A model generated the notes under the pieces. The model saw nothing but the letters and a program-made list of their open reading frames with translations. It was not told the origin of the DNA and searched no databases. This document shows, piece by piece, positions 47,094 through 58,359 of a stretch of DNA of 64,000 bases (within the stretch, counting starts at the first letter, position 1; each line of letters begins with the position of its first letter). Source of the DNA: Zhengitettix transpicula (Eukaryota > Arthropoda > Insecta > Orthoptera > Tetrigidae); NCBI GenBank assembly GCA_037074705.1, contig CM073590.1, forward strand, positions 221,246,746-221,310,745, read 5' to 3'. The translations under genes were made by a program, and so were the position numbers.

Positions 47094-49308
47094 TTCTACA
47101 AGCTATACGTATTGTTATTAATCCTATTTGTGATCACCCGTAGTAACATATTTATCATGATTTTAGGCAAAGTGAACGTAAACAAAAAATAAAACATTTC
47201 AAAATCATCGTAAATGTTCATGTTGAGAATACTTCACGTCTGTTTTTAAAAGAATATGTGAAAACTGTTACATAATTAAGGAATAACAATGCTCAATTCA
47301 TTAAAGAAACGCCAAATTATGGAATTATTTACTCCTATTTCGCAACGGAATTTATTGACTTAGTATAAAGACAATCCCATACATAAGTACAGGTCGTGAG
47401 ATATAGCAATTCGTGTCAGATGCTAATAGAAGAAGGGAGAAGGTGGAGGGGAATATTGTCGTTAGTTTGTAATTCCCCCATTCTTAAAACATTAATTACA
47501 TTCTTACGAACGGGATATATATATATAATGAAACAGACTCGCAATTAGTTAAAGTAGTGATGATATGAGATTTGACTTACTATGGCAATTTTAAGCGAGA
47601 AGAATTAATTTTACTGATCAAAATGTTTGGTGGATTAGTTAAATAAGGCGTTCTAAGCTGAGAAACCTTTTTTTAAAGTGCGTCTCGTGTGCCTCGGATT
47701 AGTCCGTCGTAGTTCTTCCCTGAGGGAGTCTCTCCGAATCCTAGTGTTTTAGACGAGTGCCTAAATGTCCCGGATAAATGTCCATTAATCACTGGTCGTT
47801 TGTGAAGCACTTCGACAGAGAGCAGAGTCGGGGCGTAATAGGAATGCCAAAGACTACGTGATCGGACTGCGCTGGGCAGACACACTCATCTCACTCGCTG
47901 GAAAGAGGAAGAAAAGCATTAACAATCTGGAATTCTTACATTCAGCGTGGGCGACATTGTTGTACATGTTTCGTTCGTCAACGACGTCGTCGCGTATTCA
48001 TGAAGGACGATGGCAGATTTTGAACAATGACGTCCCAACACCAACCTAATTATATATTAAAGGTGCTTTAAAAAAGTTTTATTATGGCGTAACTGATATA
48101 TAATGCCATTTTAAATTAAAGATATACGTGTCTTTAGTTTATAAAATATATAAAATGCTTGATGACCCATGGTAAATCACCGATATTATTGCAATTAATT
48201 ACGCCGCTTTTGGTACTTATTTGAATTAAATTTACAAATGCTTTGCACTATGAATTCTGAAAGTTTGTTTATATTAGTATTATGTATTGTTGAGACATAA
48301 ATCGTAATAATTAATATTCCTAAATATATCTCTCTTTGTTTCACACCACTTAATTTGATGCTGAGCTTCAGTGCTGTGTAATTTTATAAATAATTATAAA
48401 TTTACATACATTAAACTGTCGTGAATAATTTATAATTTTATAATAAAAGTATAAATTTATTTAATGTACCATAAAAAATTTATGTATGATTTCATATGCT
48501 ATCGCTCATCAATTATGAATAATCTGTAATTTATTAATCTGATATATAGGGGATGCAAAAAATCTAAGCTTATGAAATAGGACATAGCTTTTTTTTTCAA
48601 AAAAACAAATATATTTACGATTATGGTTAGTATTTTTAATAATGAGCTACAAGTGTACTGAGTTATATTTTAATATATTGTGAATTCGAATATTAAATAG
48701 CTACATTTTACAAAATTAGTTAACAGTCGTGAGAAATAGCCTTGTAATTATAGGGTGGACATACCGGAGGAGAGTTTAACACGAACCTTTGTTACGGTTG
48801 GTAGTGTAAAACCTATACTTAAAACATTTAATCATGGAAATATATTGTGCTCAGTTAAGGGTATTTTGTTCATTAATAAAAGTTAAGAGATAAGTACAGG
48901 GAGTGATAAAAAGACCTTGCTGCTGTCTATATATCCTGTTCGTAAGAATATAATTAATGTTTTTAAAAATAGGGGACTTACAAACTAACGACAATATTCC
49001 CCTCCACCTTCTCCCTTCTTCTATTCGCATCTGACACGACTTGCTATTATCACGACCTTTACCTACTAAGTCAATAAATTACGGTGAGAAATAAGACCAT
49101 ATTTTAGCGTTTCTTTATTGAATTGAGCATTGTTATTCCTTAATTACGTATTAGTTTTCACGTAGTTTTTTTAAAATACATTAAGTACTCTCAACATTTT
49201 TTAAATGTTTTATTTTTTGTTTACGTTCGCTTTGCCTGAAATCATAATAAATATGCTACTACGGGTGTAAAAAATAGGATAAATAACAATATGTATAGCT
49301 CGTAGTTT
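47094..49308. repeat. Large inverted repeat, arms of about 380-430 bp
   Basis: The left arm 47094-47522 and right arm 48932-49308 are reverse complements with roughly 80-85% identity by eye. Shared words, from outside in, are AGCTATAC, GGCAAAG(T/C)GAACGTAAAC, AAGGAATAACAATGCTCAAT, TTTATTGACTTAGTA and GAAGAAGGGAGAAGGTGGAG. The 1.4-kb centre has a balanced patch at 47670-48050 with two 63-70 codon frames but no transposase motif. It may be a transposon with long terminal inverted repeats, or two opposed copies of one repeat. Confidence 0.8.
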
Positions 49309-49309
49309 G

Positions 49310-49730
49310 TTTTGTAATCAACCTCAATACTACGACCCACTTTTATACAATAAATACCTTATTTTTACAATTTAAGCTACCCAAGGAATAAGAATTAGTT
49401 TCGTTTACTACTTTCGTTGGTTGATTATTTGAAAGTCTGATAATATTGGTGAGGTAATAGAAGTTTTCTGACATGTTTCTCTCAATGCCGCTATCTAAAA
49501 TAATTATTTTAATATATCAGTACTTTAACTGATACTTGTCGAAGTAGAAGAGAAGCTTTAAATAGTGCACTGATTACTTTTAACGTCTAAAATTATGGTA
49601 TAGTTAAACGTTAAATATACTTGTAGACTAAAATATATCTGGATCTATACTGTGTGAGTGTTGAAAAAGTGTTTATATGTTCACAGATATAAAGCACTGA
49701 CTAGTCTTAAAATTGTGAAAGGCAAACATT
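49310..49730. other. AT-rich stretch, nothing recognised
   Basis: No frame or repeat recognised. Confidence 0.5.
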
Positions 49731-49930
49731 TTCTTGATCCCGCGGTGAACTTAATTATTATCCCCGCGCCTGTAGGGGGACGACCTGGACCTTCCACTTG
49801 ATCCGCTTGTAAACTACGGCGTTCCCATGGCAATTTAATGATCCAGCACTGGTCCCTGACTAGTTTAACGACACCGACCAACTTGGACAGCATCGCACTT
49901 GGTCGGTGTTACCTACTGGATCGATGCTTG
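49730..49930. other. Balanced block with X-box-like word and hairpin
   Basis: Two hundred bp of higher G+C hold GTTCCCATGGCAAT (49821-49834, one base off an RFX X-box) and the perfect hairpin at 49871-49909. The 70-codon minus frame has no domain. Candidate regulatory element. Confidence 0.28.
49871..49909. other. 11-bp perfect inverted repeat
   Basis: ACACCGACCAA (49871-49881) and TTGGTCGGTGT (49899-49909) are exact reverse complements around a 17-base loop. As at 38183, a GC-rich stem inside a balanced block. Confidence 0.65.
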
Positions 49931-49934
49931 TTTT

Positions 49935-50837
49935 GTTACTATATATGCTAGGGTGCTCATTTCAACTAATCCCTTGAGCTGATTTGCTTTGCTAATCTCC
50001 AGATTACGCTTCGTGCCACGATATTGATTCAACTATGAACGCATAAATCCTTAGCGATGCTTTTAAAAATATCAAAAAATTTCATTAGCGTACGATTATG
50101 ACTAATCAGTCGTTTGATGTATGGCTTCGATGGAAAAAGTTACGCACAAAGCATCTGATGTATATTACTGAAATTAAAACCGAGTCCTTTGAACTTTGAA
50201 TGATGATATATGTCTAATTGTTTATTGAAAATAATATAATTATACACCATCATGTGATCGTCATAATGGTAATAGAACAGACCAAATAGTGAAAACAGTA
50301 CTACGAAAATATAAAACTATTTGAACTTATCAATTAGAAAAATCAATGCGGTATTTAAAATTAGTTTAAATATTCAGGAGAGTGAAACTTATAATTTTTT
50401 AGTCTTAATACTTCATTATCTATCCACCTCTGTATGCTTCAGCATAGAATGTTTAGAATGCTGAAATAGTTAATAACTTAATCTTTCGCATTCCCTTAAG
50501 ATCAGCAGAGTTTTACATTTTCATTACTATATTACTCGTTACGTATTTTCAATTTCTAATTTTTCAACTGACTTTCAAATGAAAAAACTTGATTAAATCT
50601 CTATTAAATCTTCTTACGCCATCGTTTGAAAATATTAAAAATAAAATTTGACTCTGATTGCCTCTAATTCTTCACAGTTCAAAGAAGAAAAGACCCTTCA
50701 GAGACCAGTGAATCAGTGAAAGTCCTGTTATTTAGTTAAAATTGTAATGTTAGTCGTGTTAAGTGTAAATTAAAATAATTAGCAGTTAATTTTATTTTAA
50801 TCTACTATAAAATAGAGTTATACGACTCTCGCCAACT
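49935..50837. other. AT-rich stretch, nothing recognised
   Basis: No frame, repeat or RNA gene recognised. Confidence 0.5.
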
Positions 50838-51022
50838 GATTGTCGTGGGACAAGTACTGAAAGCCCGACCTAACTGATACAGATTTTCTAGGGTTTGTCC
50901 TCAACAGTTTTAAACGAATGCCAGGTCGGATCTTTAAACCATAGCCAGTGGGCCGTAATTTTCCCTTGACTACTTTCCTTTACCCATACGGATCCCCCCT
51001 TTCAAATCCATTCCTATGCTTT
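50838..51022 (-). repeat. Family A repeat, diverged copy
   Basis: On the minus strand it reads GCATAGGAATGGATTTGAAA, GGGGGGATCCG, AGTAGTCAAGGG and TGGCATTCGTTTAAA. It ends in AACCCTAGAAAATC, AGGTCGGGC and TACTTGTCCCACG. Order and spacing match the 21.7-kb copy, with many substitutions, so it is an older insertion. Confidence 0.75.
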
Positions 51023-51895
51023 TAAAAAAATAACTTTCGGAAAGAAACTTATTTCACTTACCAGGAAACATTAAATGTAATCTAGTGAATACATGACAGA
51101 AATTAATTTTGATTTTTCAGCGGAAACGTATATAAGAATCGAGAGAAAAGGAAATGAAAGGAGACAGAGTTAGCTAGCTTGGGCTGTTGAATAGTATACC
51201 AGCGAGTCTTTTACTCAACAACGGTGACACTTATTTGTGAATTTTTTCCTGAAAGCATCAAGAAGGAAACGAACGATATAGACTCCGAAATTAGGTATAA
51301 TCCTCCGGGAGCTTCACCAAAAAAGAAATAATAAATCACTTATGAAATTACAAGTGCTGTATCATGTTTGTTGGAACAATATTTTCACAATAATACGACG
51401 AAATCTAATAATAATGAACCACAAAGCATGTATCCCCTATTCGTTCTTTTACCGTACGACGATCTGCTATTTTACACAACTACTCATTTCGTTTTTCTGT
51501 ATGCCTTAGAGTGTTCCTCTCTCTAGGTCTCACACATACACACATAATTTTCCAAAATTTTACTGTACTTTATTTTCGTCAAAGTATATAGTCAATAAAA
51601 AATAATCCAAATTTATAGAACACAATTATATTAAATTTAGACGCTCATATTTACAAATTATTGTCAACATTAGGATTGGGTATCTAATTAACTAAATGAA
51701 GATTGATGATGAAAAGTAAGCTTGAAAGTATTAAAAAATTAGACTAATTAGTGGTGTGAAGTAAGTTAATATATTATTAATTATAACATAATTAATTTAT
51801 AAGCTATATTAAATGTTTACATCGCTGGGAATAAACTCGAGATTTGTCTTAACGTCCTACACAGCGAAATGATTCTTGTTACGGCTTCAGTTCCA
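51023..51895. other. AT-rich stretch, nothing recognised
   Basis: A splice-acceptor-like TTGATTTTTCAG occurs near 51119 but the following frames close within a few codons. Confidence 0.45.
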
Positions 51896-52540
51896 TTTTA
51901 TAAGGGCAACACCCCTGGGTCACTCGTCTCCGGGAAAGAATCCTGAAAAATTCAATTAGAGTTTCGTCCGCATCACCAACATGCAGTATTCTACTTGAAG
52001 ACTTCGTCTCTCGCGTAATTTATCATCGTGGAGGGAAAAACTTACAGGTTTACTTAACTAACGAAAGTCATTCATTCCACTGGTCAGTTTACAGCATTGG
52101 TTGTACTACGCTGTATCCAACGAGGAAAATAACGCGAACTGCGACCTCGTTGACGGTAGCTTCCGTAGCAGTTTCGGTTTTAGAATTCGGAAGGGAAGCA
52201 ACTGCGAGATCAATTGTTACGGGTTACAATGGCAATAAAAGCGGGATTAATAGTTCCTCGAAAGGAAATGTGTCGGTGGGCATCGCAGTGCTGAGTAATG
52301 GCGCAGGAAGCCATCCCCAGCACTCCAGCGCACAAAAGCGCCCTCTTACCTTTTTACGGCGGTTATACAGCGCGTTGGCTCATAAATTTCACCTCGCCTT
52401 GTGAATGAAAACTCGACGCTGTCACCGACCACCGACGCCGCGGACATTGCGGAGGCAAAGCAAACCCGGGACTTCCGAACTCTCTCGCAATTGTCCGTGC
52501 GTCTCCGCGCTTCTTGTGGAGTAAGCGGTGAACCACAATT
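51896..52540. other. Long balanced block, candidate conserved element
   Basis: About 640 bp of raised G+C, strongest at 52140-52520, with an 84-codon plus frame (52150-52404) lacking any domain. Words include GGCAATAAAAG (Abd-B-like), GCGGGATTAAT (K50 homeodomain) and the repeat TTAACTAACGAAAGTCAT shared with 27988-28005. Regulatory element or promoter is the likeliest reading. Confidence 0.28.
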
Positions 52541-53629
52541 GAATTCCTGAAGAATACAATCCCTCTGTGAAACGTGGACTTATTATATTGGAGCCGTACA
52601 AGAATTTAACAAAAAATGAACACGAATAGGCAGGGTTTTCAGTAAATGTTACAAATGTACGTGGTGTATGACTGCCGTATAGGGGTAAAACAAACTGCTA
52701 GTTCCCGAAACCCATTAACTATTTTTCTTATACGCTACAAATCCCTGTCTGGATATTTCCGGCGAAATGATTAATATATAAATTTGGCCCACTCACGGCT
52801 TGAAACTAAGAAAATGAGCGTGGATGTAACGTGCGTTAGAAGTGAAACTTTGGCTATAGGAATAGGAATAGGAATAGGAAAATTTGAAGGTAAATAAATA
52901 ATGGACTAATAATTATTTTAGGTTGAAAATATTGAATTTTTAGATAAATTATATAACTTCCCTCTAAATCCCCAGACTTTCATTTATTAGGGTCAAACGT
53001 TAAAAAACTCAAATTAGAGGAAATTGTCAAAAGCCACACAGCGATGTTTTTATTATGAAAAAGTACGCACATTTTGCAAAATGCAGATTGAACAAACTCG
53101 TGAATAGTTGGAAAACTACTGCAGACAACAAAGGTGCGTATATAATAGATTCATAAAATTCGGTTCCTTAAAAATTAATCTCCTGGATTTTATATTTAAA
53201 TCCAGCGCTAACGAATCCAATATTTTCAACTCGATACTTTAATAAATATTTCGTTTTTTCTATAATTAACTTAACTTGCCAATTTCCTATTACGTTTTAA
53301 GTTGTTCGTCTAATAAGCGTGGGAGACTCATACCTTTCTAGTTTCTTTAAAATATATTTTTACCGCTGTAACCTCACTAACACAATTTTTTAAATTGCCA
53401 CGATTTATATATATGAATATTAATTACACGAAAATTAATAAAAAATTAAATATTATATCGCCTTTTCACCAACTATTGGTTTCATGAGAGTGAACGTAAC
53501 GAATATTGAAAAATACTTAACTCCCTCACTCCTGTGACTTACACTTTTGTACTACTAATTCCCAACATAAACACGCCCCACCGCGATATAAATAGTTTAA
53601 AAAACTAGTGCGCAATGAGAACGTATGTC
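52541..53629. other. AT-rich stretch with a hexanucleotide repeat
   Basis: Apart from the (AATAGG)n tract at 52856-52880, nothing is recognised. Confidence 0.45.
52856..52880 (+). repeat. (ATAGGA)4 microsatellite
   Basis: Four perfect six-base units. This is not the insect telomere repeat TTAGG. Confidence 0.9.
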
Positions 53630-53798
53630 TCGCACTTCCAGTCATCGGAACGGCGTATGACAAGTAAATTCTCTAGAATATTCCCGCCATAAAATTTAGA
53701 CGAATGCCACGTAGGTTCCTCAAACTATAGCCAGAGAGTCCTATTTAAGCCTTGGCTACCTCGATGTCCCTTTCGCATCCCGCATCCTAAACCGCTCT
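53630..53798 (-). repeat. Family A repeat, diverged copy
   Basis: Minus strand: GGATGCGGGATGCGAAAGGG, GAGGTAGCCAAGGCTTAA, TGGCATTCGTCTAAA, ATATTCTAGAGAA, ACTTGTCATACG and CCGTTCCGATGAC. All are in family A order but about as diverged as the 50.8-kb copy. Confidence 0.65.
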
Positions 53799-53799
53799 T

Positions 53800-54730
53800 T
53801 TTATTAATAAAACCGAATCAAATTAATGTAAAGAATTTCGTAACGAAAATATATTTTGATGTTCATGAGACTGAATAAATAATAAATTAATAATTGTAGC
53901 GATGATTATGCATGCAACTAAATTTTAATGTTAACGGTAAAAATATTATTATAAAATAAATAAAAATTAGTTGCACATTTTATAATTTTTTTTATTAATT
54001 CAAATAAAAGTATGTCCGTTATCAAATAACAAAATGTCTGAATGTTGAAGTCATTCAACTACATCTCGTGTCCTCTTCTCAAAAGTTGGAAACCGTTTTA
54101 CGGGCTACGCTCAAATATCAATGACCGATTCCCCTGTCACATTACTCCAAACAAATACATTTTCGAAGATACTCCCCAAGAACCATCGGCGAACGACCGA
54201 AAAGATTCTGCGAATTCTCCTAAAAAGTGACGAGAATTAACGACGAGAGAGAAGTTTTCAACTGCCACGTATCTAAAATGTTACAACCGGTCGTTTTTGG
54301 GAACTGCTCCTGGTCCAAACACTTGGGTAAACAATGGAACTGTTAGTGTGAAATGAATACTAACACGGCTGTAACAGATAAAAAATTATATTCATCCACC
54401 TCGAAGCACATTGTTTACTATATCAGTCACGTTCAATATTAATCTCCTTGTTCAGAAATATATTCTATAATTTTGCAATTATATATTCAGGGCCTCGCTG
54501 TTTGATATGCATACAAATACAAATTGTATTTTACAATTGTCTAAGCCGAAAATATTTTTCTGTATGTGGATACAAACTTTCTAAGGAATATAAATTAACC
54601 CATGTTGATTAAACAATCACTATAAAACAGTCGTATTGTTTATTCAGTTCAAATGACCATATTCATCAGTCTTAAAAACACTCATATATACATCCAAATA
54701 ATAGAACAAATATATTAAAATATCACCGTA
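53800..54730. other. AT-rich stretch, nothing recognised
   Basis: A short balanced patch at 54040-54330 holds a 62-codon frame without domain. Confidence 0.45.
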
Positions 54731-54732
54731 CT

Positions 54733-54802
<70 letters not shown>

Positions 54803-54877
54803 TATAAATATATATACATATGTATAAATACATATATATATAAATATATATACATATGTATAAATACATATATATAA

Positions 54878-54926
<49 letters not shown>
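54733..54926. repeat. Long TA microsatellite with higher-order units
   Basis: About 190 bp of TA repeats interrupted by ACATATATAAATA and ACATATGTATAAATA motifs at semi-regular spacing, including two near-identical neighbouring units around 54815-54870. The three minus-strand frames here, rich in Tyr and Ile, are its translation. Confidence 0.95.
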
Positions 54927-54929
<3 letters not shown>

Positions 54930-56905
54930 ACGTGAGAACATGCATTAAGTTTTTATAATACAATCCTGCCACAAGCAGAGGTTCACGCACTTGTGTTTAG
55001 AATAAAACTTACAACATAAAAACGTAAGTTAACCATAAATCACGTTTAAAAACAGATGTAATAGCAAAATCCTAAATATTCACAACAAAATATGTGTTTT
55101 TACGATTAAAGTTGAAAGCTGTCTATGATTTTCACTTTAGTAATATGAACTATATATTCAGAAAATGTGAGGAAAACGAAAATTAAATTAATACTGATTA
55201 TGCAGGAAGGGTTTGAACATCGTTCCACGTATCAGTAAAAAATTTAGAGGAAACTATAGAAAAATTAAAAATAATGATACTGAATGATACGGAAAATGAG
55301 AGAAAAATATTGTAAATAGAAACACATAATGAAGCCAATGTATTCAATTTGTATAAATTAAAAAATCTAAAACAACTTATTATGTTCACAAAAATTTGAA
55401 GTAAACCCAAACAAATCTTCAAAATATATTTTTAATCATCTGTATCAAGGTTTAATTATCCAAAATTTTCTGTACCTAATAAGTTGTATTGCATATTTTA
55501 ATTTAAATAAATCTAGGGGAGAGATGAAAAAATTGTACAAATAAATTATAATGGAAAGTTGAACTATGAATTCAGATTATTATAGCAGAGCTCTTTCTTT
55601 AAAAATAAGTGACGATTGATTTAAAAGAAATTTTGCTACTTGTTTCGGTTTACGTATTCGAATTGTAATGAATTTGATTTTAATAATCATGTAACTATGA
55701 AAAATGAAATAAGTAATTAATTTTATTGAGGAAATAGAGGAAAACTTGTAAAAGTATTTTATTTCACAATTTCAGCAATTTTGTTGTGGAATTTACCACA
55801 TCCAAGTACTTAAAATACTCGGATTTTATTTTTACGACCGATTCAAGTTTCATATTTTTGTTGTTGATTTTTTTTACTACTTATTTTCATATAGACTTCG
55901 ACAACACATAATTCTTGTTATTGAAAACTGTAAAACGTTTTGTCTTTTTTCTAATGATTGCAATAGATTTTATACCTTGAATTTTCCGTTTCATTAACGA
56001 CGCTTCGACACTATTTTCAAATTTCGGTTCGGTGTCCGCTAAGATTCCTTTTCTGTTAAAGTAAAGCCACATTTGAGTCTTATAAACACATTAAAATTTG
56101 TTTACTGTGAGTATTATCGATATTTAAATGCATTTGCTTAATTTTTCGAAGAGTAGTAAGTAGTAGCAATCTATTGACGATTGAGATGTGAACAACTTTT
56201 ATTTATATTATGAAGAAGAAGCTACAATTACAAGAAAAATTGATTAGAGCCAATTTTTAAGGAACATAATTGGATATTGAAACAATGCCCATTAAACTGT
56301 TTTAAATTAATGAAAACTAATACAATCATGATAAACCACCAAATGTTAAATTAGCTTAATGATCTATTATACATAATAATTGAAATTTAGTTTCCGTATT
56401 GATATTGTAATTTTATTATGCTAATAAATGCACTCAGTACTAAATTATATTAATCTAATATTATTCTACAATTTTTGACTCATTACACATTATCCAAGTG
56501 TTTCTTGTGTCTAGGTTATATGATTTACTTATACAGAATTTTGTTATTATCACTAGACTTAACAATTAAAATCTTTCTCCACAAGATTAAAAAAAAGCAC
56601 TCGAGTTTTAAAAATGCGAAGCTAATTTTATATTCTGTTAACCACTCTTCGTCAACAAAACCATGGAGATAGGAATTTATTTTTTGTTCTGCAATTGTAA
56701 ACATACAATTGCATTGTGAACTATTCATTAAAATTGAAGTTAGAATGGCGAATTAGCCGCATTATTGACGCTTCATGCTACAGTTTCAAACACTCAACAA
56801 CGTCATTAAATAACTGATCCTTCAAAAACAAAACGTTCGAGTTTACAAGTATTTACCTTTTCAGCCACAAATTGCAACACTTCACAATTGAATATCACAA
56901 ACTGA
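54927..56905. other. Very AT-rich stretch, nothing recognised
   Basis: Small frames only; no repeat family recognised. Confidence 0.5.
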
Positions 56906-56910
56906 TATCC

Positions 56911-57078
56911 ATGATTAATTTAATAATCCTAACGCTGTCAATACAAACTGGTATTGTTCGGTGCTCAACAATTCCTATCCCATTGGTGGAAAATAGTCAA
57001 AATAAAAGAGAAAATGTCGGAATCCTGTCACGTGACGTTAGGTCAGGATATGTGAGCTTTATCCCTATTAATTTATAA
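56911..57078 (+). CDS. Short frame with signal-peptide-like start
   Basis: From the ATG at 56911 the 55-codon frame begins MINLIILTLSIQTGIVRC, a plausible signal peptide. It continues into a hydrophilic part with an NKR dibasic site. A splice-donor-like TATGTGAGC occurs near 57049, so the frame could be the first exon of a secreted peptide. It also contains GTCACGTGAC (57027-57036), an E-box palindrome. No family is recognised and chance is the simpler explanation. Confidence 0.12.
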   Translation: MINLIILTLSIQTGIVRCSTIPIPLVENSQNKRENVGILSRDVRSGYVSFIPINL

Positions 57079-57149
57079 TAATAAATTACTTTTTTAGAAT
57101 GATTCTTCCTTGGGACTGTGAAGACTGCAGGTTATAGAAATATATTTCC

Positions 57150-57215
57150 AGGTCTGATAGTCGCCTGCAGAATTGCGGACTCAGGTTCGAGTCCCACTCA
57201 TTTCAACAATTTTCT
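57150..57215 (+). repeat. tRNA-like SINE head fragment
   Basis: GTCTGATAGTCGCCTGCAG (A-box-like) precedes GGACTCAGGTTCGAGTCCC with an exact B box GGTTCGAGTCC (57184-57194). The T-stem does not pair and the acceptor is absent, so it is not a functional tRNA. No body shared with the other SINE copies is seen. Confidence 0.4.
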
Positions 57216-57443
57216 TTTATTTAATTCGGGTAAATAACAATTCTACAACTTTGTTATTTTCTGTTATTAGAATGCACAGTGCTACATAAATACTGACTAT
57301 GAGTAGTACTAGCCTCTAAGCAGAAGTAGTCTTCTACAGTGCGTTGCTTTTGTTAAGTGGTCAATATTAAGTGAAATCCATTTCAATAAACCTTCAAACG
57401 ATCTTGATAAGATGAAACCACGTTTGTTTTGGAATATAATTAT

Positions 57444-57640
57444 AAGATATAATAGCCAAAGGACAAAGTTTCCACAACGTTGTGTGATATTTATATCATG
57501 ACTTCATTTTGTTTTAGTTTCTGGAAACTTTGTCAAGATAAAATAGCCAAATGACGTTGTGTGGTATTTATATCGTCAATTAATTTTTTTTTAATTTCTG
57601 GAAACTTTTTTTGTCAGTCATTTGGCTATTTTATATTATT
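57444..57640. repeat. Fold-back repeat related to the Penelope-type arms
   Basis: Outer arms (57444-57472 and 57598-57640) are inverted copies containing AATAGCCAAA(G/T)GAC and AAAGTTTCC. The inside repeats ACGTTGTGTG(A/G)TATTTATATC twice, the same words that follow the hammerhead-like core in the 15.1- and 22.2-kb repeats. The CTGANGA core itself is missing. It is probably a rearranged relative. Confidence 0.55.
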
Positions 57641-58012
57641 ACGATCTCGATAAGATAGTTACTACAAAGAAAATGGAAGTATATAGAAACAAAAGGTTGG
57701 CAATAAGATTTTGCAGACGGGAGCTTGGTGCTGCAGTTCACAGTGCAGAAGAGGATGAAAACGTGTACTAAGATAAAAATTAGGAAACGTTAGATGGTTA
57801 GTATGAGGTTACAAACCATGTAATTTCTTTTTAGAATGGACCAGGAACCAAAACAAATTGTATAAAGCTATGGACAGAGGTTTGCAGTTGCTCACACATA
57901 TTTTGAAAAATATTTGTTACTTCCACGCATTTTTCCTTAAGTTTCAAAATCGTCTGTGAAAGTTAATTCACGATTATGCAGACAGTTTCGAATAATACTT
58001 TGACATTATAGT
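57641..58012. other. AT-rich stretch, nothing recognised
   Basis: No frame or repeat; it separates the fold-back from the Penelope remnant. Confidence 0.45.
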
Positions 58013-58014
58013 AC

Positions 58015-58075
58015 ACAACGTTTTCTCCACCTCATCAGGTGAACCTTAAACTAAGACTAAACCGTACACGACGTC
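58015..58075 (-). ncRNA. Hammerhead-ribozyme-like motif next to Penelope remnant
   Basis: Minus strand in order: GACGTC (58075-58070) with cleavage triplet GTC, stem I GTGTAC paired with GTTCAC (five of six) around a 19-base loop, CTGATGA (58038-58032, exact core), a shortened stem II region GGTGGAG, AAA, and ACGTTG. ACGT pairs with ACGT as stem III. The collapsed stem II and loss of the G in GAA suggest it is inactive. It lies about 80 bp downstream of the GIY-YIG remnant on the same strand, where a Penelope terminal repeat is expected. Confidence 0.5.
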
Positions 58076-58154
58076 AACTTAAATAACATGCCTTAGATAT
58101 TAAATAGAAAGTGATATCTCTTAGGATATTAATGACGCATGTAATTTATTTTAT

Positions 58155-58354
58155 TTTAATGATATCTTCAGTCTCTACAATTATAGTATTTTTGAAATCA
58201 AAAGTGTGATTGTTCAGGGCACAATTTTTTAGATGAAACTGACTGTTTATCCACTGGAAGTTTTTAGTTAACCCTGTTTCTTAGATTTCAAGAGCTCTCT
58301 TAGTTTGACCAATATATACTGAAGGGCAATCGTTAAAAGATTTTTATATATTCC
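58155..58354 (-). pseudogene. Penelope-like element GIY-YIG endonuclease remnant
   Basis: Minus-strand translation gives GIYK (58354-58343), then after a frame shift DCPSVYIGQTKRALEI, a stop, and further on HTFDFKNTIIVETEDIIK. GIY followed by a CPxVYIGQT block and the HxFDFKNTxIV block is the layout of the GIY-YIG endonuclease at the C end of Penelope-like retroelement proteins. That domain cuts target DNA for insertion. At least one frameshift and one stop break it. I see no reverse transcriptase part upstream (58360-58760), so this is a 5'-truncated, dead copy. Confidence 0.8.
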
Positions 58355-58359
58355 GTATG

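Noticed and set aside
52856..52880. Telomere-like repeat
   Set aside because: The unit is ATAGGA, not the insect TTAGG; four units only.
54644..54990. Three minus-strand frames of Tyr/Ile repeats
   Set aside because: They are translations of a TA microsatellite.
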